Source of the DNA: Magnetococcales bacterium HCHbin5
GTDB taxonomy: Bacteria > Pseudomonadota > Magnetococcia > Magnetococcales > Magnetaquicoccaceae
Assembly (NCBI GenBank): GCA_002753505.1
Contig: PEAG01000037.1
Span: forward strand, 1-34,410
DNA length: 34,410 bases
Direction of reading: 5' to 3'
Shown here in pieces: positions 23,050 through 29,117 of the stretch. Made by a program: the position numbers and the translations under genes. A model generated the notes under the pieces. It made no database searches, was not told where the DNA came from, and saw only the letters and a list, made by a program, of their open reading frames with translations. How positions within the stretch are numbered: the first letter of the stretch is position 1; each line of letters begins with the position of its first letter.

Positions 23050-23708
23050 GAGTCATCTCCAGATAAAGGTGTGTTGCGCACCGCCAATACCTTCCCCAAA
23101 ATCCTGAGTTCATCTTCCTGTCTGACCCGAATGGGCCGATAGGCCGGGTTGGCTGGCCGCAGCTCGATTAATGAATCTGATATGTACAATCGTTTGACTG
23201 TTGCCTCATCCCCCAGCAACGCCACAACGATCTCACCATTCTCCGCAATGGGCTGCCGACGCACGATCACGAAATCCCCCTCCTGGATATCGGCCTCCAC
23301 CATGCTGTCACCCTTCACCTGCAAGGCAAAGCAGGATCCCCTCACCACGCTGGTTTCCACCCATATTTCACCCATTCGGTTTTCCGCCGCAAAAATGGGT
23401 GTCCCTGCGGCAACCGACCCAAAGACGGGTACGGCAACCATATCGGGAAACTGGGAGCTGTCTTCTGCCAACGCCACTCGACGCACCGTGCCGGGAGCAA
23501 GAACAAGCAGTCCCTTCTGAATCATGACATCGACCAACTCATGCACACTGGGAGCCCTGACACCAAGAATCTGGGCTATATCAGAAATCTTAGGCGGAAT
23601 CCCGTCGTGTGTTGCAACAAACTCCCTGATGGCATCAATAATCCGCAACTGGGCAGATGTTGGACCTTCTGTGGTTGGGCGACCGACTCGTTTATTATTG
23701 TTTTCCAT
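23046..23708 (-). CDS. LexA/S24-type phage repressor
   Basis: The 220-residue protein has an N-terminal LexA-type winged helix (IIDAIREFVATHDGIPPKISD, then ILGVRAPSVHELVD) and a C-terminal S24 self-cleavage domain. The cleavage site is probably Ala101-Gly102 in SVAAGTP, with catalytic Ser135 in KGDSMVEAD and Lys172 in DEATVKRLY. It is therefore likely to be inactivated by RecA-dependent self-cleavage after DNA damage, inducing the phage. The gene diverges from the recombinase operon across a 310-bp control region with two operator-like sites. One overlaps its own predicted -35 box, implying autoregulation. It could alternatively be a true host LexA, but position among phage genes argues for a prophage repressor. 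Confidence 0.9.
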   Translation of the reverse strand: MENNNKRVGRPTTEGPTSAQLRIIDAIREFVATHDGIPPKISDIAQILGVRAPSVHELVDVMIQKGLLVLAPGTVRRVALAEDSSQFPDMVAVPVFGSVAAGTPIFAAENRMGEIWVETSVVRGSCFALQVKGDSMVEADIQEGDFVIVRRQPIAENGEIVVALLGDEATVKRLYISDSLIELRPANPAYRPIRVRQEDELRILGKVLAVRNTPLSGDDS

Positions 23709-23792
23709 CGCATTTACAGGCCATCACACATGGAACGATCATTTTTTTAGGATAAATTTGATGTCGAAAGCATACATGAGATGATCATCCGT

Positions 23793-23805
23793 TTGTCAAG
23801 AACAA
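23793..23805. promoter_or_regulatory. operator-like site O1
   Basis: TTGTCAAGAACAA has inverted ends TTGT/ACAA around five bases and overlaps the predicted -35 element TTGACA of the repressor promoter. It is the natural candidate for repressor autoregulation. Confidence 0.5.
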
Positions 23806-23904
23806 AAAATGCTCCGATACAATTTTATTTTAACGAAATGCAGCCGAGTATAACCACCGTCCCCACATCCACCAACCTCACCGTACATCACGGAAAGACA
23901 TTTG

Positions 23905-23918
23905 TTGTCACAGAACAA
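23905..23918. promoter_or_regulatory. operator-like site O2
   Basis: TTGTCACAGAACAA resembles O1 with one extra base in the centre. It lies about 100 bp upstream of the first gene of the recombinase operon and may allow the repressor to control that operon. Confidence 0.45.
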
Positions 23919-24018
23919 CATTAACCACTTGAAAAGGTTTTACATTCTGATTCCGATGGCCTTATCTTCCTTCCCAAGCGCAAACAGGAAGATTCTCCAA
24001 ACGAGGAAAGATCCGCCC

Positions 24019-24201
24019 ATGATTGCCACCACCCACCCCACCGAAATGTCCGACGACGAACGCCTCACCGAGGCCGCTCGCATCCTTGCCACTGGCATCC
24101 GCCGCCTTCTGGAAAAGCAAAAAACGGAGAATATTCACCTGGATAACTCGCCCAACCAATGGCTCAATAGAAGAAAAACAACCAAAGGAGAGAGACGATG
24201 A
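24019..24201 (+). CDS. small protein leading the recombinase operon
   Basis: The 60-residue protein starts at 24019 after GAGGAAAG and ends with TGA overlapping the next ATG. The core EMSDDERLTEAARILATGIRRLLEK is one amphipathic helix; similar short proteins often precede DUF2924-like genes in recombinase cassettes. I know no function. The coupling and the good RBS support translation. Confidence 0.65.
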   Translation: MIATTHPTEMSDDERLTEAARILATGIRRLLEKQKTENIHLDNSPNQWLNRRKTTKGERR

Positions 24202-24620
24202 GCATTGGGGTTATAAAACGAGTGGCGGCGTTGCCGAGCATGAAAACGTCCGAGCTGAAGGTCATGTGGAGACAATACCACGAAACGGAGGCACCGCCGT
24301 TCAATCGAGCATTTCTGATAAGCCGACTGGCACACCGGATCCAGGAAATGGCTTACGACAGCCTGTCGGAGAGAGAGGAGAAGCGGCTGGAACGGATCCC
24401 GGCCGATGACGCGCCGCAGGAGAGAAAGCGGCCGCCGGGGGAGCGACTGATGACTGGCACCCGACTGACGCGGGAGTGGAAGGGGGTGCTGCACAGTTGT
24501 GTGGTGTTGGACGATGGATTTGAATGCCAGGGACGGCGGTTCAAGAGTTTGAGTGCGGTGGCCAACTTTATCACCGGCTCAAGGTGGAATGGCTTGACCT
24601 TCTGGGGGTTAAAAAAATGA
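24198..24620 (+). CDS. DUF2924-like protein of recombinase cassette
   Basis: The 140-residue protein begins at 24198 with AAGGAGAG upstream and overlaps both neighbours as ATGA. Its features are LKVMWRQYHETEAPPFNR, RLAHRIQEMAYDSLSERE, GTRLTREWKGV and a closing FKSLSAVANFITGSRWNGLTFWGL, the last resembling a RAMA-like DNA or effector-binding motif. This matches DUF2924, a family found directly before large serine recombinases in alphaproteobacterial prophages and islands. The role is not established; an accessory factor for recombination (directionality or site choice) is a reasonable inference from constant linkage. Confidence 0.85.
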   Translation: MSIGVIKRVAALPSMKTSELKVMWRQYHETEAPPFNRAFLISRLAHRIQEMAYDSLSEREEKRLERIPADDAPQERKRPPGERLMTGTRLTREWKGVLHSCVVLDDGFECQGRRFKSLSAVANFITGSRWNGLTFWGLKK

Positions 24621-25936
24621 CAAAACAACCAGTTACACCAAAAATACGCTGCGCCGTCTACACGCGCAAGAGCAACGAGGAAGGCTTGGACGTGCAGTTC
24701 AACACGCTGGATGCACAACGGGAAGCCTGCGAAGCCTACATCGCCAGCCAGAAGTCGGAGGGGTGGTTTCTGGTGCCAGACAACTACGACGACGGCGGTT
24801 TCTCCGGCGGCAACCTGGAACGGCCTGCGCTGAAACGACTGATGAAAGACATTGATGCTGGCAAAGTCGACGTGGTAATCGTCTACAAAATAGACCGCTT
24901 GACACGTTCTCTGATGGATTTCACCAAGCTGGTGGAAACCTTCGATCGGCGGAATGTCACCTTCGCGTCGATAACGCAGGCGTTCAATACAACAACTTCG
25001 ATGGGACGCTTAACGCTTAATATATTACTTTCGTTTGCGCAATTTGAACGCGAAATCTCCGCAGAGCGCATTCGTGACAAGTTCGCCGCATCCAAGAAAA
25101 AAGGCATGTGGATGGGTGGCCACCCGCCGCTCGGGTACATCGTCCAGGAACGCAAACTGGTGATCCACCCCACCGAGTCGGAGACGGTGCGCGCCATCTT
25201 CCACCGCTTTGCCGAAATCGGCTCTGCCACCCAACTCATCCAGGAACTGGCTGAGTCGGGTACGGCTGGCAAAAAAGGCAGGCCGATGGACAAGGGGTAT
25301 CTTTACCGGATCCTGAACAACCGGCTCTACCTTGGCGAAGTTGCCTACCAGGGTGCCATCTACGCCGGTGAGCACGAAGGCATCATAGAGCGAGAGCTGT
25401 GGGATGCCGTCCATACCATCCTGGCCACCAACACACGGGAACCACGCTCAAGCTCAACCCGGGTGCAAACACCCGCCGTCCTGCGTGGCATCATCCGCTG
25501 CGGCCACTGCGACAGAGCCATGAAGCCAACGTTCAGCAGGAAGAATGGCAGAGAATACCGCTATTACACATGCCAGTCAGCGGATAAAAATGGAGCCAAT
25601 GCCTGCACCCTGCGAACAGTGGCCGCCGGGAATGTGGAACGAGCAGTCTTCGATCAGGTGCGGGGACTGCTGCGTACCCCGGAAATGATGGTCCGCACCT
25701 TCCAGGCCATGGACGAGGGTGACACCAAAACGCCAGAGAGCAAGTCGATGGAGTCCCTGCGAAACCTCGGCACCCTGTGGGATGAACTCTTCCCCGGCGA
25801 GCAGGCGCGGCTGCTGCAATTGCTGGTGGCAAAAGTGAATGTCAGCCATCAAGATGTTTCCGTGCATCTCAAAACCGGCGGGTTGAAAACTTTGTTGACG
25901 GAAATGGACACAGACGATGAAAGGAGCGTATCATGA
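24617..25936 (+). CDS. large serine recombinase (prophage integrase)
   Basis: The start at 24617 overlaps the DUF2924-like stop (ATGA), giving 439 residues. The N-terminal resolvase domain has RCAVYTRKSNEEG with the likely catalytic Ser19 and YKIDRLTRS with an active-site Arg. The recombinase domain follows (GYLYRILNNRLYLGEVAYQG). A zinc ribbon comes next (IRCGHCDRAM ... YYTCQ ... ACTLR). The end is short, with no long coiled coil. Serine integrases join attP and attB at short sites without high homology. It is the only integrase in the window, so it is probably the enzyme of this prophage, and attachment DNA is expected close to the operon, for example near 26,359-26,433. Both operon ends use ATGA coupling. 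Confidence 0.92.
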   Translation: MTKQPVTPKIRCAVYTRKSNEEGLDVQFNTLDAQREACEAYIASQKSEGWFLVPDNYDDGGFSGGNLERPALKRLMKDIDAGKVDVVIVYKIDRLTRSLMDFTKLVETFDRRNVTFASITQAFNTTTSMGRLTLNILLSFAQFEREISAERIRDKFAASKKKGMWMGGHPPLGYIVQERKLVIHPTESETVRAIFHRFAEIGSATQLIQELAESGTAGKKGRPMDKGYLYRILNNRLYLGEVAYQGAIYAGEHEGIIERELWDAVHTILATNTREPRSSSTRVQTPAVLRGIIRCGHCDRAMKPTFSRKNGREYRYYTCQSADKNGANACTLRTVAAGNVERAVFDQVRGLLRTPEMMVRTFQAMDEGDTKTPESKSMESLRNLGTLWDELFPGEQARLLQLLVAKVNVSHQDVSVHLKTGGLKTLLTEMDTDDERSVS

Positions 25937-26358
25937 AAGGAACGTTGAGTGAAGACGGCAGCATTCTGGTGGTTCACATCCCCATCCGGCTCAAGCGTTG
26001 GGGTGCCAAGGCCGAGATTATTGCACCGCCGGATGCTCCGGACTGGGCTCCACCCCCACCGACGCCGCATCAAGCCATGCTGAAAGCGTTGGGGCGTGCG
26101 CATCGGTGGCTGAAGCTGCTGGAGTCCGGCCAAGTGTCGTCCATGAAGGAGCTGGCTGAACAGGAAAAGCTCGACGGCTCGTATGTGTCCAAAATCTTAC
26201 GGCTTACGCTGCTTGCTCCTGATATCATTCGCGCTATTTTGGATGGTCGCCAACCAGAGTCGCTGACGCTGGGGGATTTGATGGAGCCGTTGCCTATGCT
26301 TTGGAGTGAGCAAAGGGTGCGACTGGGGTTTCCGGACGTTCCGTATCGGGATGGGTAG
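25933..26358 (+). CDS. HTH protein ending the recombinase operon
   Basis: The 141-residue protein starts at 25933, overlapping the recombinase stop by four bases, with AAAGGAG upstream. It begins with a strand-rich part (SILVVHIPIRLKRWGAKAEI), then a Pro-rich linker, then a helix-turn-helix-like part: SSMKELAEQEKLDGSYVSKILRL in outline, similar to ParB/KorB-type HTH. Such proteins commonly follow DUF2924 and serine recombinase genes. It may help the recombinase choose sites or may regulate the operon, but this is inferred from linkage. It is the last phage gene recognisable before the rpoA-like gene of the other strand. Confidence 0.75.
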   Translation: MKGTLSEDGSILVVHIPIRLKRWGAKAEIIAPPDAPDWAPPPPTPHQAMLKALGRAHRWLKLLESGQVSSMKELAEQEKLDGSYVSKILRLTLLAPDIIRAILDGRQPESLTLGDLMEPLPMLWSEQRVRLGFPDVPYRDG

Positions 26359-26433
26359 GGGGTGAAACAACTGCCGCCAAAGTAGCCATGACAAAACAAT
26401 TTAGCACTTGATGGTACATTTCCTCAATAACAA

Positions 26434-27426
26434 TCAAAACACCATCCGTTTGGCCATTGACTTCACGTCATCAGGTGGCCACCCATTCAGTTCCATGCCA
26501 AGGCTCAGTCCCATATCTGCTAAAACCTCATCGATCTCTTTAAGGGAGTTCCGACCAAAATTTGGCAGTTTGAGCAAGTCCTTAGCCGACTTTTGAACCA
26601 GATCTCCAATATACACAATGCCGGCATTCTTGATAGCTTTGGAGGATCTGACAGACAATTCCATCTCGTCCAGCCTTTCGAATAGGCTCGGATGCCACCT
26701 CGGCGCAGCAACAACCTCCTGCTTTTCAACAACGGCGGCATCATCAAAATTGACAAACACCCCCAACTGCTCCCTCAAAATTCTGGCCGCTACGTCCACA
26801 GCATCCCTCGGACTGATCAAGCCATTGGTCTCGATCTCTAACACCAGCCTGTCATAGTCCGTCTGCTGACCGATGCGTGCATTGGAAACTTGGTACGACA
26901 CATATTTTACCGGACTGTAGCTACAGTCAATGCTGATGGTGTTGTCGGACACGAATCCTGCTGGAACATACCCTTTCCCAGTCGTAACCTTCATCAACAT
27001 TTCCAACCTGCCACCTCTGCCGACTGTGGCAATGGGGTGGTCCGGGTTCAAAATTGTGATGCCGGGGACTGATTCAATGTCACCTGCCGTCACCACTCCT
27101 CTTCGTTCGGACACCAGACATATCGTTTGAACATCAGCGGTTTCCGTCCGCACAATCACACCCTTCAGGTTGAGTACGATGTCAGTGACGCTTTCAACAA
27201 TCCCAGGTATGGCAGAGAATGCGTCCACAGCACCCTTAATAGTGACAGATGAAATGGCCGCTCCCTGCATAGAGGAAATTAAAACGCGACGCAAGGCATT
27301 GCCAAGCGTAGTCCCGAAGCCCCTTTCCAGGGGTTCAACAATCACGGTGGCCCTGCGCTGAGGATCCTCGCCATCGACAAACTCTACTCGCTGCGGCTTG
27401 ATCAGCGATGTCCAGTTTCTATACAT
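26434..27426 (-). CDS. rpoA: RNA polymerase alpha subunit, probable divergent paralogue
   Basis: The 330-residue protein is a full-length RpoA: N-terminal assembly domain with EPLERGFGTTLGNALRRVL, and a C-terminal domain from about 245. It is not in the usual rpsK-rpsD-rpoA-rplQ context; it follows HU by 32 bp on the minus strand. In the DNA-binding 265 determinant, R265, K271, G296, S299 and E302 of E. coli are kept (R260, K266, G291, S294, E297), but N268 is Lys263, C269 is Ala264 and K298 is Asn293. The usually conserved LHEFS-like segment reads VDAFS. These changes suggest a second, specialised alpha subunit, although a moved sole copy cannot be excluded from this window. It is adjacent to the recombinase operon but on the opposite strand. 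Confidence 0.9.
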   Translation of the reverse strand: MYRNWTSLIKPQRVEFVDGEDPQRRATVIVEPLERGFGTTLGNALRRVLISSMQGAAISSVTIKGAVDAFSAIPGIVESVTDIVLNLKGVIVRTETADVQTICLVSERRGVVTAGDIESVPGITILNPDHPIATVGRGGRLEMLMKVTTGKGYVPAGFVSDNTISIDCSYSPVKYVSYQVSNARIGQQTDYDRLVLEIETNGLISPRDAVDVAARILREQLGVFVNFDDAAVVEKQEVVAAPRWHPSLFERLDEMELSVRSSKAIKNAGIVYIGDLVQKSAKDLLKLPNFGRNSLKEIDEVLADMGLSLGMELNGWPPDDVKSMAKRMVF

Positions 27427-27458
27427 CTCATCCCCATCCTGCGTGGAAAACGCACCCG

Positions 27459-27734
27459 CTACTTTGCCACAGCCTTCTTCAGCGTCTGTCCAGGTTTAAA
27501 ATTCGGAAAACGACTGGCTGGTATCTGAATCGTCTCTCCCGTCCGAGGATTTCTACCAATTCTGGCAGCCCTTTCTGACACCGAGAAAGAGCCAAAACCA
27601 ACCAGGGTAACTTGGCCTCCCGATGCCAGCGTTTCCTGGACAGTTGCCACTATGGCATTGATGGCTTGTTCAGCCTGAGATGAAGTCATGCCTGTGGTTG
27701 TAGCTACCTTTGCCGTGAGTTCTGATTTATTCAT
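27459..27734 (-). CDS. HU-family histone-like DNA-binding protein
   Basis: The 91-residue protein begins MNKSELTAKVATTTGM and has the HU arm and core patterns GFGSFSVSERAARIGRNPRTG and PNFKPGQTLKKAV. HU bends DNA without sequence preference and helps organise the nucleoid. A good start at 27734 is followed by 32 bp between its stop and the rpoA start, so the two are probably cotranscribed. It could be the main host HU or a variant; the window cannot tell. The gene next upstream (27801..28211) is 66 bp away. Confidence 0.93.
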   Translation of the reverse strand: MNKSELTAKVATTTGMTSSQAEQAINAIVATVQETLASGGQVTLVGFGSFSVSERAARIGRNPRTGETIQIPASRFPNFKPGQTLKKAVAK

Positions 27735-27800
27735 GGTTTATCCCTCTATAGGAGTCATGGATTATCACTTCGCCTGTCTTATTCATGCACACACACAAGT

Positions 27801-28211
27801 CTAATAAAAGAATATGTTTTTCTGTACTTCATTCAAACACTCATCCAGGTCTACCCCGACATGAGTTTCCCACCATTGCTCTGTATGCCTCATATAAGCC
27901 AAGTTAAATCTACCGTCCCCAACATATTCCATTCTGGCAAACTTCTGCTCATAAAATTCAGTAATACAATTGGGTGCTCTGCAGTGGCGCATGCCACAAA
28001 AATAAAGGTAGTTCCTGTACCATTTCGTAAATATATCAACCAAATAAGATGATGTATCTCCTTCCTCTGGTGGCTTTACATATTCAGGCTTCAACACATT
28101 GTCAACGAGTAGTCTGGCCTTTTCTTCAGCAAAATCTTTAAGATCTTCTGGAACTACTGGTTTTTTTTGCTTTTTTGGAGCATAAACCCATGTCTTCTGC
28201 CGTGCAACCAT
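27801..28211 (-). CDS. conserved protein of unknown function
   Basis: This 136-residue protein begins MVARQKTWVYAPKKQKKPVVP and continues LVDNVLKPEYVKPP, TKWYRNYLYFCGMRHC, FARMEYVGDGRFNLAYMRHTEQW and DECLNEV. I remember similar proteins, with the same ARMEY-x-G-x-x-FNLA-x-MRHT pattern, as conserved hypothetical proteins in diverse bacteria, with no known function. The basic start and aromatic/charged middle give no catalytic clue. It sits between IHF-beta-like and HU-like genes on the same strand, 15 bp after the former, which suggests an operon. Confidence 0.75.
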   Translation of the reverse strand: MVARQKTWVYAPKKQKKPVVPEDLKDFAEEKARLLVDNVLKPEYVKPPEEGDTSSYLVDIFTKWYRNYLYFCGMRHCRAPNCITEFYEQKFARMEYVGDGRFNLAYMRHTEQWWETHVGVDLDECLNEVQKNIFFY

Positions 28212-28226
28212 CCAAACTTCTCCCCC

Positions 28227-28517
28227 TCAAATTTCAGTGGATTCCCTATCCACCCGGTTTCGCAGTGCCTGACCCGCCTTAAAAAACATCACTCTCTTGG
28301 CCACCACCGCCACACTCTCTCCCGTCTTGGGGTTTCGGCCTGTGCGTGGTTGGCGTTCCTTGAGTCCGAAGCTGCCAAAACCACGAAGCTCAACGCGTCG
28401 GCCTGCCTCCAACGAACTGGCGATGGAGTTGAAAACGGTGTCGACGGTGGCATCTGCGTCCTTTCTCGTCAGTTTGAGCTGCTGAGCGATCAGGGTGGTC
28501 AATTGGGATTTTGTCAT
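28227..28517 (-). CDS. ihfB: IHF beta-like DNA-bending protein
   Basis: From ATG 28517 the protein has 96 residues. It carries ELRGFGSFGLKERQPRTGRN, the HU/IHF core, then PKTGESVAV and FFKAGQALRNRV. The RGFGSF and RTGRNPKTG patterns with a final LR-x-RV match IHF beta more than HU. IHF bends DNA strongly at specific sites and assists phage integration, replication and transcription; a heterodimer partner (IHF alpha) is not in the window. A 10-residue longer start is possible but lacks an RBS. It heads the minus-strand cluster ending in rpoA. The symbol is by similarity only. Confidence 0.8.
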   Translation of the reverse strand: MTKSQLTTLIAQQLKLTRKDADATVDTVFNSIASSLEAGRRVELRGFGSFGLKERQPRTGRNPKTGESVAVVAKRVMFFKAGQALRNRVDRESTEI

Positions 28518-28583
28518 GGTGGGACTCCTTGCGACGTGAGGTACCAAAACTGGGACAGCCTACCAGAGTGAACTACGCGCTGT

Positions 28584-28610
28584 AAAAGGGGAAACAGATT
28601 CCTTTTCCCC
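28584..28610 (-). terminator. possible terminator after the response regulator
   Basis: GGGGAAA and TTTCCCC form a seven-pair stem with a nine-base loop, followed on the minus strand by TTTTA. It lies between the receiver-domain gene (stop 28677) and ihfB (start 28517). The stem is short, so the call is tentative. Confidence 0.4.
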
Positions 28611-28676
28611 ACCAACCCTATGTGGTGGCAGACACTGCTGTGGATTAGAGATCCCCCCTGGTCACAAAAAAAACAA

Positions 28677-29045
28677 TCAAAGCAATCGATGCACTGCTTC
28701 CAGTATCTGTTCTTGGGTGAAGGGTTTCTCCAACTGCTGAACCGTACCAAGCATCTTTGTGACCCTCAAAGCAAGTCGCTTATCCAGCTTCTGTCCACCA
28801 CCCGAAATGGCGATAATTTTTATCTTTGGGAAGCTCATCTTCAATTCCATGATGAGTTCGAAGCCATCCTGTTCCGGCATAAATATATCAGTAATAACAA
28901 TATCGAATGAATTTTCTCGATAGCATCGTACCGCCTGCTCCCCATCAAGTGCCTCATCTACTTGATGTCCATCACTCTCAAGGAACTTGCGCAGCAGCGT
29001 TCGCATAATCTCATCATCATCAACAACCAAAATACGCGCCATCAT
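28677..29045 (-). CDS. single-domain response regulator (CheY-like)
   Basis: The protein of about 122 residues is one receiver domain: ARILVVDDDE with the acidic cluster, TDIFMPEQDG with the phospho-accepting Asp, AISGGG for the Thr/Ser position, and LEKPFTQ with the conserved Lys. There is no output domain, so it probably passes phosphoryl groups or binds a partner protein. Starts at 29045 and 29042 (AAAGGT upstream) are better than 29066. It follows the hybrid kinase gene by about 72 bp on the same strand and so is the likely phosphotransfer partner or product of that kinase operon. Confidence 0.9.
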   Translation of the reverse strand: MMARILVVDDDEIMRTLLRKFLESDGHQVDEALDGEQAVRCYRENSFDIVITDIFMPEQDGFELIMELKMSFPKIKIIAISGGGQKLDKRLALRVTKMLGTVQQLEKPFTQEQILEAVHRLL

Positions 29046-29117
29046 CTTTACCTTTTTCATAATCAACTTTCAACGCGAGCAATCGGACGAGATTTGTCCC
29101 AGCCACTCGGCATCTCC

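Larger units (their letters stand above)
23709..24018. promoter_or_regulatory. divergent control region between repressor and recombinase operons
   Basis: This A/T-rich, gene-free region separates two oppositely directed units. A minus-strand -35-like TTGACA lies at 23,799-23,794, with a weaker -10-like TATGCT 19 bp further on. Two related sites, TTGTCAAGAACAA (23,793-23,805) and TTGTCACAGAACAA (23,905-23,918), share half-sites TTGT and ACAA. The plus-strand promoter for the recombinase operon is not clear to me. Confidence 0.65.
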
